Assembly: GCF_003583935.1 (NCBI RefSeq)
Contig: NZ_QYRN01000001.1
Coordinates: 372,001-436,000, forward strand
Length of the DNA: 64,000 bases
Direction: 5' to 3'
From: Aureimonas flava
GTDB taxonomy: Bacteria; Pseudomonadota; Alphaproteobacteria; Rhizobiales; Rhizobiaceae
The notes below the pieces were generated by a model, which ran no database searches, was not told the DNA's origin, and saw nothing but the letters and a program-made list of their open reading frames with translations. Shown piece after piece: positions 45,604 to 53,788 of this stretch. Within the stretch, counting starts at the first letter, position 1, and each line of letters begins with the position of its first letter. Position numbers and translations under genes: made by a program.

Positions 45604-46971
45604 ATGTCGAAGCCTGATTCCGTTCGATCGAGATCCCGCCTGCGCCGCGCGCCGATGCTGCGCCGTTCCCGCGTGGCGCTCTGGTCGCGACGCGCCTGGC
45701 GCCCGCGGCTGGTGTTCTGGGTCGGGGCGCTTTCGGTCGGCCTCACCAGCGTGATCTTCGCCAAGCTCGCCGACGGGGCGCAGGCGCTTTTCGCCTCGCT
45801 GGCCTCGTCCCCCGGCTACGGCACGGCGGCGATGCTTCTCGTGCCGCCGCTCGGTTTCGCGCTGTCGAGCTATCTCGCTCTCACCTACTTCCCGAACTCG
45901 CAGGGCAGCGGCATTCCGCAGGCCATCGCGGCCCGCCACCTGGAGACCCCGGCAGAGCGGCGTCGCCTCCTGTCGTTGCGCGTCGGGTTCGGCAAGATCG
46001 TCCTGACGCTTCTCGGCCTCCTGTCGGGCGCCTCGATCGGGCGCGAGGGGCCGACGGTGCAGGTCGGCGCGGCGATCATGATGGCGGTGGGCCGCGCCGG
46101 CGGCGCGATCCATGCGCGCGGCCTGATCCTGGCCGGATCCGCCGCCGGCATCGCCGCGGCCTTCAATACGCCGCTCGCCGGCATCGTGTTCGCGATCGAG
46201 GAGATGGGGCGCGCCTACGAGGCCCGCACCAACGGGCTGGTGATCTCGGCCGTGGTGGTCGCGGGTCTCGCCTCGCTCGCACTTACCGGCAACTACACCT
46301 ATTTCGGCGAGAGCGAGGCGTCCGTCGCTTCGGCGAGCGGCTGGCTCCTGGTGGTCGTGTGCGGCGTCCTGGGCGGCGCGGCGGGCGCGCTGTTCAGCGC
46401 CGGGGCCCTGCGCCTCATGCGCCGCCTGCGCCGATGGACCAAGGGTGCGCCCCGCCGGGTCGTGGGTGCCGCCGCCCTCGGCGGTCTCGTGGTCGCGCTG
46501 ACCGGGCTCGCCTCGGGCGGCACCACCTTCGGCACCGGCTACGAGCAGGCGCGGGCGGCGATCGAGGGCGCCACGCTGCCGCCGCTCTACTTCGTCGGCA
46601 AGTTCCTGGCCGGGTTGGCATCCATGGTGTCCGGCATCCCCGGCGGCATCTTCGCGCCGTCGCTCGCCGTGGGGGCGGGGCTCGGCTCCACCGTCGGCCT
46701 CGTCCTCGGGGGGGGCGCGGGACTGGCCGCCATTCTCGGAATGACCGGCTATTTCGCCGGCGTCGTGCAGGCGCCCATGACCGCCTTCGTCATCATCATC
46801 GAGATGACCGGCAACCAGGCCAACGTCGTGCCGGTGATGCTCACCGCGCTTCTCGGCTTCGGCACCGCGCGGCTCGTGTCGGGCGCGCCGCTCTACCACA
46901 GCCTGTCGCGCGACTACGTGGCCGACGCCCTGCGCCAGCGCCGGGCGGACGAAGCCAGGGGCGGCGCATGA
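45604..46971 (+). CDS. ClC family chloride channel / H+-Cl- exchanger
   Basis: 455-residue polytopic inner-membrane protein of the ClC family. The anion-selectivity motifs are all present: GSGIP (101-105), GREGP with gating Glu148, and GGIFAPSLAVG near residue 350. The acidic pair Glu199-Glu200 (FAIEEMGR) matches E. coli ClC-ec1 Glu202-Glu203, the internal proton glutamate, so an exchanger is more likely than a channel. The 30-residue N-terminus is strongly basic. ATG 45604 is preferred to GTG 45595. It overlaps the DUF2254 gene by 4 bp (ATGA). Confidence 0.92.
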   Translation: MSKPDSVRSRSRLRRAPMLRRSRVALWSRRAWRPRLVFWVGALSVGLTSVIFAKLADGAQALFASLASSPGYGTAAMLLVPPLGFALSSYLALTYFPNSQGSGIPQAIAARHLETPAERRRLLSLRVGFGKIVLTLLGLLSGASIGREGPTVQVGAAIMMAVGRAGGAIHARGLILAGSAAGIAAAFNTPLAGIVFAIEEMGRAYEARTNGLVISAVVVAGLASLALTGNYTYFGESEASVASASGWLLVVVCGVLGGAAGALFSAGALRLMRRLRRWTKGAPRRVVGAAALGGLVVALTGLASGGTTFGTGYEQARAAIEGATLPPLYFVGKFLAGLASMVSGIPGGIFAPSLAVGAGLGSTVGLVLGGGAGLAAILGMTGYFAGVVQAPMTAFVIIIEMTGNQANVVPVMLTALLGFGTARLVSGAPLYHSLSRDYVADALRQRRADEARGGA

Positions 46972-48209
46972 TCGGGCGCTGGGGCTGGATCCTACGACGC
47001 GCCGCGCGCCGCATCTGGTTTCGCGCCGGCCTGTTCTCGCTGCTCGGCGTCGCCACCGCACTGCTTGGGGCTTGGGCGAGCCCTTACATTCCGGTCAACG
47101 TCTCCACCACGATCGGCTCGGATGCCGTCGACAACATCCTCGGTATCCTCGCGTCCTCGATGCTGACCGTCACGACCTTCTCGCTCTCCACGATGGTGTC
47201 GGCCTATTCCGCCGCGACCAGCAACGTCACGCCCCGCGCCAACGTCCTCATCATGGAGGACTCCACGACGCAGAACGTCCTCTCCACCTTCATCGGCACG
47301 TTCCTCTTCAGTCTCGTCGGCATCGTGGCGCTGTCCACCGGCACCTATGGCGAACAGGGCCGCGCCATCCTGTTCGGCGTCACCATCCTCGTGATCGTCT
47401 TCATCCTCGTGACGTTGCTGCGCTGGATCGACCACCTGTCGCGCCTCGGTCGCGTGACCGAGACGACGCAACGCGTCGAGGAAGCTGCCCTCGCCGCCGT
47501 GCGCGAACGGCATCTTCTTCCCTACCTCGGTGCAAAGCCTCTCTGGGATCGGGAGCGCGACGTGCCGGACGAGGCGCAACGCCTCGCGCCGCCGTCGATC
47601 GGCTACGTCCAACATGTCGACGTCGGGGCCCTGTCGGATCTCGCGAGCGAAGCCGGCGCTCGCATCTTCGTCCTGCGCCTTCCCGGAGAACTGGCCGACG
47701 TGACCCAGCCGATCGTGGCGGTCCAAGGCGGCTCGATCGACGCGAAACGGATCGTCGGCTGCTTCACCATCGGGGACCGGCGATCGTTCGACCAGGATCC
47801 GCGTTTCGGCGTATGCGTCCTGACCGAAGTCGCGAGCCGTGCGCTTTCGCCGGCCACCAACGACCTCGGCACGGCCGTCGACGTGATCAACCGGCTCCTG
47901 CGTGTGCTGGCGGCATGGGCGGAGCCTGACGAAGAGCGCGAAGGGGATATCGACAACGTCTTCGTGCCGCCGCTGCGCGCCGACGACCTCTTCGACGATG
48001 CCTTTCTCGCGATCGCCAGGGACGGGGCGTCCGTCGTGGAGGTCGGCATGCGTCTTCAGAAGGCGCTGCTGACGCTATCGCGCCTCGACCATCCCGACTT
48101 CGCAGCGGCGGCTCGACGCCATTCTCGGCATGCCCTGGCGCGGGCGGAGCGGGCCCTCGCGTTCGAGGACGATGCCGACCGGCTGCGGGAGTTGGCGGCG
48201 CGCGTCTAG
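46968..48209 (+). CDS. DUF2254 family membrane protein
   Basis: 413-residue protein with four predicted membrane segments in the N-terminal third (about 15-38, 55-80, 105-128, 135-152), [27 protein letters not shown] being the family signature, and a large soluble C-terminal domain (about 165-413) with [20 protein letters not shown]. Function of DUF2254 is unknown. Its ATG overlaps the ClC stop (ATGA), so both membrane proteins are made from one message. Its TAG stop overlaps the TAG stop of convergent bpt in a shared CTAG. Confidence 0.88.
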   Translation: MIGRWGWILRRAARRIWFRAGLFSLLGVATALLGAWASPYIPVNVSTTIGSDAVDNILGILASSMLTVTTFSLSTMVSAYSAATSNVTPRANVLIMEDSTTQNVLSTFIGTFLFSLVGIVALSTGTYGEQGRAILFGVTILVIVFILVTLLRWIDHLSRLGRVTETTQRVEEAALAAVRERHLLPYLGAKPLWDRERDVPDEAQRLAPPSIGYVQHVDVGALSDLASEAGARIFVLRLPGELADVTQPIVAVQGGSIDAKRIVGCFTIGDRRSFDQDPRFGVCVLTEVASRALSPATNDLGTAVDVINRLLRVLAAWAEPDEEREGDIDNVFVPPLRADDLFDDAFLAIARDGASVVEVGMRLQKALLTLSRLDHPDFAAAARRHSRHALARAERALAFEDDADRLRELAARV

Positions 48210-48964
48210 TCCGTCGCCTGTTCGGCGTAGCGCTCCCAACCTTTGGCCATCAGGTGCTCCTGCGGCTGGAAGCGGATCTTGTACTGCATCTTGCGCGACC
48301 CCTCGACCCAGTAGCCGAGGTAGAGATAGGGCAGCCCGAGTTCGCGCGTGCGGCGGATGTGATCGAGGATCATCCAGGTGCCGAGGCTCCGATCCGCCTC
48401 GTCCGGCCGGTAGAACGAGTAGACCATCGACATGCCGTCGGCCATCACGTCGCTCAGCGCGACGGCCTTCAGGTCCTCGTCGGAGCGACCGGTGATGCGG
48501 TAGTCCGGCCCCTTGCGCCGATACTGGATCAGCCGCGTATCGACCTGGCTGTCCTCCACCATCATGGCGTAGTCCACGGCGCTCATCTCGGCCATACCGC
48601 CGTTGGCGTGGCGCGCCTCGAGATAGCGGCGGAACAGCGCGAACTGCTCGGACGACGGCTCGGCCTGCGCCATCTCGCCGAACAGGTCGGCATTGGTCTG
48701 CATGACGCGCCGCATCGATCGCGTGGGCTGGAACTCGTCCACCAGGATGCGCACCGACACGCAGGCGCGGCACCGCTCGCAGGCCGGGCGGTAGGCGATG
48801 TTCTGGCTGCGGCGGAAGCCACCCTGCGTCAGGAGATCGAGGAGCGCGGAGGCGCGGGCGCCGACGAGATGCGTGAACACCTTCCGCTCGAACTGCCCGT
48901 CGAGGTAGGGGCAGGGCGAGGGGGCGGTCAGGAAGAACTGCGGGCTCTGCGGATGGGCGGTCAT
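48206..48964 (-). CDS. bpt: aspartate/glutamate leucyltransferase (arginyltransferase family)
   Basis: Bacterial N-degron enzyme (Bpt) that transfers leucine from Leu-tRNA to proteins with N-terminal Asp or Glu, marking them for ClpS-ClpAP. The 252-residue protein has the ATE N-terminal cysteines: Cys18 (PSPCPYLDG) and the cluster Cys62, Cys65, Cys68 ([10 protein letters not shown]), and the ATE C-terminal domain with [28 protein letters not shown] 48964 is used; the 16 upstream in-frame codons are not family-like. It shares its stop codon region with DUF2254. Confidence 0.93.
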   Translation of the reverse strand: MTAHPQSPQFFLTAPSPCPYLDGQFERKVFTHLVGARASALLDLLTQGGFRRSQNIAYRPACERCRACVSVRILVDEFQPTRSMRRVMQTNADLFGEMAQAEPSSEQFALFRRYLEARHANGGMAEMSAVDYAMMVEDSQVDTRLIQYRRKGPDYRITGRSDEDLKAVALSDVMADGMSMVYSFYRPDEADRSLGTWMILDHIRRTRELGLPYLYLGYWVEGSRKMQYKIRFQPQEHLMAKGWERYAEQATD

Positions 48965-49086
48965 GCGGTCGGGCGCCTCGGATCGCGCGCGGACAAATGC
49001 CGCGCGCGACATTGGAGTGTGATGACCGCCGCGCGGCTTGAAAAGCTCTCAAGGGCGCGGCGATCGAAAAAAACCGACCCTTCCGG

Positions 49087-49554
49087 TCAGATGCGCCGCA
49101 CCACCACGGTTCCGAGCAGAAGGTCCTGCAGCAACTGCTTGCGCGAGGTGAACAGCGCCAGGAGGACGATGAAGCCCGAGGTGAGGGCGCCGGCGACCCA
49201 GAACAGCACGGAATGCGCGACGCCGAGGCCGGGATCGGTAGGCGCGCCGTCGAGCCGCTCCAGGCGGATGCCAAATAGCCGCATGCCCGGCGTCGCCTGG
49301 GCGCGGCCGCCGAGCGTGAAGGCGACATAGGGCAGGGCCACCAGCGGGAAGAGCGCGCCGTACAGCATCCAGCCGAGGCCGAACGTGAGGATGCCAAGCA
49401 CGCCGACAATCAGCCCGAACGGGATGCAGAGCAGGAGGACGATCGTGTAGTCCACGAGGAACGCCAGGATGCGACGCGAGCGCACGCCCTCGTGGGCGCG
49501 CGGCTGATCCAGCCAGGTCCGGGGTGCGGCGCTTTCAACCGTCGCATCGCTCAT
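49087..49554 (-). CDS. RDD family membrane protein
   Basis: 155-residue inner-membrane protein with the RDD domain: RSRRILAFLVDYTIVLLLC (about 26-44), a second hairpin of hydrophobic helices (48-85), GMRLFGIRLERLDG and a third segment (about 112-135). The family is of unknown function; some members are implicated in Na+/H+ exchange. ATG 49554 has GGAG ten bases upstream; GTG 49560 would add two residues with a four-base spacing. It lies between hemB and bpt on the minus strand. Confidence 0.85.
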   Translation of the reverse strand: MSDATVESAAPRTWLDQPRAHEGVRSRRILAFLVDYTIVLLLCIPFGLIVGVLGILTFGLGWMLYGALFPLVALPYVAFTLGGRAQATPGMRLFGIRLERLDGAPTDPGLGVAHSVLFWVAGALTSGFIVLLALFTSRKQLLQDLLLGTVVVRRI

Positions 49555-49639
49555 GGTCACGTCACTCCAAAGGGGGCCGCATGTCCGGCACGCTCAGGAG
49601 ATGGGGCCGGAGCGCGGCCCCTGCAATGGCCGGGACCGA

Positions 49640-50662
49640 TCAGCCCCGGTGCAGGGCCTTCGCCACGCGCGGCGCGAAGTAGCTCAGGATTCCCGAGGCC
49701 CCCGCGCGCTTGAAGGCACGCAGCGATTCGAACATCGCCTTGTCGCCGTCGATCCAGCCGTTCTGGGCGGCCGCCATGATCGTCGAATACTCGCCCGACG
49801 TCTGGTAGGCGAAGGTCGGCATGCGGAACTCGTCCACCAGCCGTGCGAGGATGTCGAGATAGGGCATGCCCGGCTTGACCATGATCATGTCGGCGCCCTC
49901 GGCCACGTCCTGCGCCGCCTCGCGAAGGGCTTCCAGCGCGTTGCCCATGTCCATCTGGTAGGTGCGCTTGTCGCCGCGCAGCGCCCCCGCCGAGCCCACC
50001 GCGTCGCGGAAGGGGCCGTAGAACGCGGAGGCGTATTTCGCGGCGTAGGACATGATCATCGCGTCGCCGAACCCTTCGGCGTCGAGCGCGGCGCGGATGC
50101 AGGCGACGCGCCCGTCCATCATGTCGGACGGGCCGACGATGTCGCAGCCGGCGCGCGCCTGGACCAGGGCCTGGCGGCACAGGATCTCCACCGTCTCGTC
50201 GTTGACGATCACGCCGTCGCGCACGATGCCGTCGTGGCCGTGGCTGGTGTAGGGATCGAGTGCGACGTCGCACAGGATGCCGACCTCCGGCACCACGTCC
50301 TTGATCGCACGCGTGGCACGGCACACGAGGTTGTCGGCGTTCAGCGCCTCGCTTCCGGCCTCGTCGCGCAGCGAGGCGTCGGTGTAGGGGAACAGCGCGA
50401 TCACCGGGATGCCGAGATCGGCGGCCTCGCGTGCGGCCTCGACGCATCCCGCGACCGACAGCCGGGACACGCCGGGCATGGATGCGACCGGCTCCGGCCC
50501 GCCGTCACCCTCGCGCACGAAGATCGGCCAGATCAGATCGTCCACGCGCACATCCGTCTCGCGCACCAGACGCCGCGCCCAGTCGCTCTGGCGCAGGCGG
50601 CGCAGCCGCGCGCCGCCCGTGGCGCGGTCGATCATGCCGGTCATCGGATTGCGCTCGGCCAT
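49640..50662 (-). CDS. hemB: porphobilinogen synthase (delta-aminolevulinic acid dehydratase)
   Basis: Condenses two 5-aminolevulinate molecules to porphobilinogen, the second common step of tetrapyrrole synthesis. In 340 residues both Schiff-base lysines are present: Lys209 (MSYAAKYASAFYGP) and Lys263 (IMVKPGMPYLD). The metal site reads ALDPYTSHGHDG, with Ala134, Asp136 and Asp144 replacing the three cysteines of zinc enzymes, so this is the magnesium-dependent type known from alphaproteobacteria and Pseudomonas. The start ATG is 50662. The RDD gene lies 85 bp downstream. Confidence 0.96.
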   Translation of the reverse strand: MAERNPMTGMIDRATGGARLRRLRQSDWARRLVRETDVRVDDLIWPIFVREGDGGPEPVASMPGVSRLSVAGCVEAAREAADLGIPVIALFPYTDASLRDEAGSEALNADNLVCRATRAIKDVVPEVGILCDVALDPYTSHGHDGIVRDGVIVNDETVEILCRQALVQARAGCDIVGPSDMMDGRVACIRAALDAEGFGDAMIMSYAAKYASAFYGPFRDAVGSAGALRGDKRTYQMDMGNALEALREAAQDVAEGADMIMVKPGMPYLDILARLVDEFRMPTFAYQTSGEYSTIMAAAQNGWIDGDKAMFESLRAFKRAGASGILSYFAPRVAKALHRG

Positions 50663-50903
50663 GCTGCCAGTCCCTTCCGTGTCGTTCCGGCAGTGCTATG
50701 CCCCCGGCGTCCTGGCTTGCACAACCCCCCGAAAGGCGCTGGGCATCGCGCCGCAAGATTGACGCGGACATCGAGCATGCCTAGCCTTTGTCCGTCGCGC
50801 GGCGTCCTTCATAGGTTCTGCCCGCGCCTCCATCAGGACTCGGAATGATCCCACAAACCCCCGAATTCGCGCACGGCCCCCGCGGCGCGGCGCCTCGGCG
50901 TTC

Positions 50904-51332
50904 ATGACGCTGGAAATCTTCGAGCGGGATCGGGACGCGTCGCTCAATCGTGCATTGATCGTCTGGCTGTGCCGGATCGCGGGACTGGCGATGTTCGGCA
51001 TGGGCCTCGTCTACTGGATCCGGCTGATCGGCGTCTTCGACGGCCCGCTCTGGCGATTCGACCTGATGCCCGTCTGGTGGCGCATCGCGGGGCCGACCCT
51101 GGCGGTGCTGTATCCGGTCGCCGGAACGGGCCTCTGGCTCGCGACCTCGTGGGGCGGGGTGATCTGGATCCTGGTGGCGGCCTGCGAGGCGATCATGCGC
51201 CTGGGCTTCCCGCATCTCTTCGGGGCGGATCCGCTGCTTCTGGGCGGACACGCCTTCGGACTGGCGCTGCTCGCCGCCCTGCGGATCGTCGGCGCCTTCG
51301 AGAGGCGCCAGCGCATGCGCGGCGATCGGTGA
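50904..51332 (+). CDS. DUF6163 family membrane protein
   Basis: 142-residue small membrane protein with about four hydrophobic segments (about 19-42, 63-80, 84-98, 108-128) and a charged N-terminus (MTLEIFERDRDASLNRAL). The pattern LWRFDLMPVWWRIAGPTLAVLYPVAG is what I associate with DUF6163 in Hyphomicrobiales, which lies next to ldtR in several genomes. No function is known. It is upstream of ldtR on the same strand with a 176-bp gap that carries the AT-rich palindromic region, so ldtR probably has its own promoter. Confidence 0.8.
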   Translation: MTLEIFERDRDASLNRALIVWLCRIAGLAMFGMGLVYWIRLIGVFDGPLWRFDLMPVWWRIAGPTLAVLYPVAGTGLWLATSWGGVIWILVAACEAIMRLGFPHLFGADPLLLGGHAFGLALLAALRIVGAFERRQRMRGDR

Positions 51333-51396
51333 GGCGAAACAGGTCGCATTGGCGCGTCCGCGTTGACTTTGCATTCAGCAAGATCGCGATCGAATT

Positions 51397-51446
51397 CCTT
51401 AAACCGTGTGTTAAGGCTGCGTTTTAAAACGAATTTTAGACGCAGC
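51397..51446. promoter_or_regulatory. AT-rich palindromic control region upstream of ldtR
   Basis: Interlocked inverted repeats in an unusually AT-rich block: CCTTAA (51397-51402) with TTAAGG (51411-51416), GCTGCG (51416-51421) with CGCAGC (51441-51446), and a perfect 12-bp palindrome CGTTTTAAAACG (51420-51431). A TTGACT -35-like box lies at 51363-51368. MarR proteins bind palindromes and often repress themselves, so this is a candidate LdtR operator. Confidence 0.5.
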
Positions 51447-51508
51447 ACGTAAGTTCTCCCACAAGACGAGGTCATGAAGAACCTCGGAAAGCAACAGTGG
51501 GATCGATC

Positions 51509-52021
51509 ATGAAGAATACGGTCGCCAAGCGCCCTGCAGAGCTTGTGAAGGAAGACAAGCCCGAGCTGAAGATGCTGTACCTCGAGACGCTGCAACTGGT
51601 GGAGCGCCTTCACCGCCGGCTGCTGGACGTAATCAAGGACGAGTTCGACCGCAACGGCCGGACGGACATCAACGCGGTCCAGGCCCTGCTGCTCTTCAAC
51701 ATCGGCGATTCCGTGCTGACCGCCGGCGAGCTGCGCACCCGCGGCTTCTATCTCGGCTCCAACGTCTCCTACAACCTGAAGAAGCTGGTGGAGCTCGGCT
51801 TCATCGACCACCAGCGTTCGCGGGTCGACCGCCGGGCGGTGCGCGTCTCGCTCACCAAGTCGGGTCTCGGGGTCGCCGAGATCGTGGCCGAGCTGTACGA
51901 CCGCCATATCGGCTCGATCGACAAGGTCGGCGGCCTCGACGAGGGCGAGTTCCAGAAGCTCAACAAGTCGCTCCAGCGCCTCGACCGCTTCTGGAACGAC
52001 TCCATCATGTACCGCCTCTGA
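51509..52021 (+). CDS. ldtR: MarR family transcriptional regulator LdtR
   Basis: 170-residue winged-helix regulator. MarR-type helices and wing span about residues 20-125, with the recognition part LRTRGFYLGSNVSYNLKKLVELG and a wing at RSRVDRRAVRVSL; the C-terminal helix (DEGEFQKLNKSLQRLDRFW) is the dimer interface. LdtR of Candidatus Liberibacter asiaticus activates the L,D-transpeptidase gene ldtP and senses small ligands. Here an L,D-transpeptidase gene follows directly, which supports the name. ATG 51509 is preferred to GTG 51497. A strong terminator separates the two genes. Confidence 0.88.
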   Translation: MKNTVAKRPAELVKEDKPELKMLYLETLQLVERLHRRLLDVIKDEFDRNGRTDINAVQALLLFNIGDSVLTAGELRTRGFYLGSNVSYNLKKLVELGFIDHQRSRVDRRAVRVSLTKSGLGVAEIVAELYDRHIGSIDKVGGLDEGEFQKLNKSLQRLDRFWNDSIMYRL

Positions 52022-52070
52022 GAGGCTTCCGGTCGGCGGGTCGCGCCCCTCCGGTCCGCGATCGTCCCCC

Positions 52071-52106
52071 AACCCCGCGAGCGTCGTCCCGCTCGCGGGG
52101 TTTTTT
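52071..52106 (+). terminator. rho-independent terminator of ldtR
   Basis: CCCCGCGAGCG (52073-52083) pairs perfectly with CGCTCGCGGGG (52090-52100), 6-nt loop, T6 tail (52101-52106), and a leading AA that can pair with the tail. It is 50 bp past the ldtR stop and isolates ldtR from the transpeptidase gene. The ~200 bp that follow hold a CTATGT -10-like box (52265-52270) and a TTGGT/ACCAA inverted repeat (52246-52257). Confidence 0.9.
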
Positions 52107-52310
52107 GCAACACCCGCGCCGAAACATCTCGCCCGGTCAGGGCTTTGGCGCGCCCGCTCCCCCTTTTTGCCGCATTCCATGCCCATTCGGATATCCATGC
52201 GGCAGGCGCACGTGCCCTGTCGGATCCGTGATTGCCCGTTACGCTTTGGTTTACCAAGCCGCCCCTATGTTGCGGCGCAAGTGGGCATGACTTGCCAAGG
52301 GGTTTCGAGA

Positions 52311-53639
52311 ATGGCGCAAGGCGCAGACAACCGTTCGATCCGCATGAACCGTCGCCGCTTCGTGGCCGGTGCCGCGACCCTTCTGGGCGCGGGCGCCTTC
52401 GCCGGCGCCGCGAGGGCGCAGTCCGCCCTCCAGGGCGTTCTCGCAGCCCCGAACCGGGGCGGCTGGAACGACCAGTTCGACACCCGGCAGGCCAGCGTCC
52501 GCAACGTCGCGTCCAACCAGCCCGTCTTCTCCGCCAACACGCTGAACGCGATGCAGCAGGCGGTGAGCCAGTATCAGCAGATCGCCATGTCGGGCGGCTG
52601 GGCGCGCGTGCCCGACCAGTCCAAGCTCGAGCTCGGCGTCCAGAACGCCGCCGTGCCGTATCTGCGCGAGCGCCTCGTCGCCTCGGGCGACCTCGACCGC
52701 TCGGCCGGCGCCTCGCAGGCCTTCGACACCTATGTCGACGCCGCCGTGCGCCGCTTCCAGGCCCGCCACGGCCTGCCGGCCGACGGATCGGTCGGCGAGT
52801 TCACGTTCAAGGCCCTGAACGTGCCGGCCGACATGCGCCTGAACCAGCTCAACACCAACATCCAGCGCCTGTCCGCGATCCAGCTCGATCCGGGCCGCTT
52901 CGTGATGGTCAACATCCCGGCCGCCTCGATCGAGGCGGTGGAGAACGGCCGGGTCGTGCAGCGGCACACGGCGGTGGTGGGCAAGATCGATCGCCAGACG
53001 CCGATCCTCGACTCCAAGATCACCAACCTCAACTTGAACCCGTACTGGCACGCGCCGGCGTCGATCGTCCGCAAGGACATCATCCCGCTGATGCAGAAGG
53101 ATCCGACCTATCTGCAGCGCAACGACATCATCATCTATGCGGGCGACGGGAGCGTGATCCCGCCGGAGACGATCAACTGGCAGACCGACGAAGCGGTGAA
53201 GTACCTGTTCCGCCAGAATCCGGGCCGGATGAACGCCATGTCCTCGGTGAAGATCAACTTCCCGAACCCCTATTCGGTCTACATGCACGACACCCCGCAG
53301 CAGAGCGTGTTCTCGCAGCTCATGCGCTTCGAATCGTCGGGCTGCGTGCGTGTCCAGAACGTGCGCGACCTGATCGTCTGGCTGGCGCGCGACACGCCGG
53401 GCTGGGACCGCGCGGCGATCGAGCGCACGATCTCCGCCCGCACGCGCCAGGACGTCGATCTGACGAACCCGGTGCCGCTGCACTTCACCTACCTGACGGC
53501 CTGGGCCACGGATCCGACCGTGGTCCAGTTCCGCGACGACATCTACGCCCGCGACGGGGCCGAGCAGCTCGTGATGACCGACGCGCGCCCCACCGCCTAC
53601 GCCTCGGGCGAGCAGGTCTACGCCGACGTGCCGTACTGA
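52311..53639 (+). CDS. L,D-transpeptidase (YkuD domain, Tat-exported)
   Basis: Periplasmic enzyme making L,D (3-3) peptidoglycan cross-links or anchoring proteins to murein. The 442-residue protein has a twin-arginine signal (NRRRFVAGAA, 13-22; cleavage near ARAQ), a peptidoglycan-binding helical domain (about 105-185, RRFQARHGLPADG), and a YcbB-type YkuD domain with YMHDTP and the active-site SSGCVRVQN, catalytic Cys345. ATG 52311 has AAGGGG eight bases upstream. It is the probable target of LdtR and the counterpart of ldtP. It has its own terminator (53664-53690). Confidence 0.93.
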   Translation: MAQGADNRSIRMNRRRFVAGAATLLGAGAFAGAARAQSALQGVLAAPNRGGWNDQFDTRQASVRNVASNQPVFSANTLNAMQQAVSQYQQIAMSGGWARVPDQSKLELGVQNAAVPYLRERLVASGDLDRSAGASQAFDTYVDAAVRRFQARHGLPADGSVGEFTFKALNVPADMRLNQLNTNIQRLSAIQLDPGRFVMVNIPAASIEAVENGRVVQRHTAVVGKIDRQTPILDSKITNLNLNPYWHAPASIVRKDIIPLMQKDPTYLQRNDIIIYAGDGSVIPPETINWQTDEAVKYLFRQNPGRMNAMSSVKINFPNPYSVYMHDTPQQSVFSQLMRFESSGCVRVQNVRDLIVWLARDTPGWDRAAIERTISARTRQDVDLTNPVPLHFTYLTAWATDPTVVQFRDDIYARDGAEQLVMTDARPTAYASGEQVYADVPY

Positions 53640-53663
53640 ACGGCGCGCGCTTCGCATGAGGAG

Positions 53664-53690
53664 GGGCCCGGCGGCGACGCCGGGCCCTTT
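53664..53690 (+). terminator. terminator of the L,D-transpeptidase gene
   Basis: GGGCCCGGCG (53664-53673) pairs with CGCCGGGCCC (53678-53687) around a GCGA loop, followed by TTT. It lies 24 bp past the stop codon. Confidence 0.75.
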
Positions 53691-53788
53691 CGCGTTCCCG
53701 ATCCGCTTGTGGCGCCGGGTGCCGGAACGTGGTAAGGCGCCGCCAAATCGCGGCCCCTCAGCGCCGCCGATGAGAGGAGCTCCCCGTC

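Noticed and set aside
50759-50787. TTGACG-N17-TAGCCT as promoter of the DUF6163 gene
   Set aside because: The -10 box is poor and the leader would exceed 110 nt.
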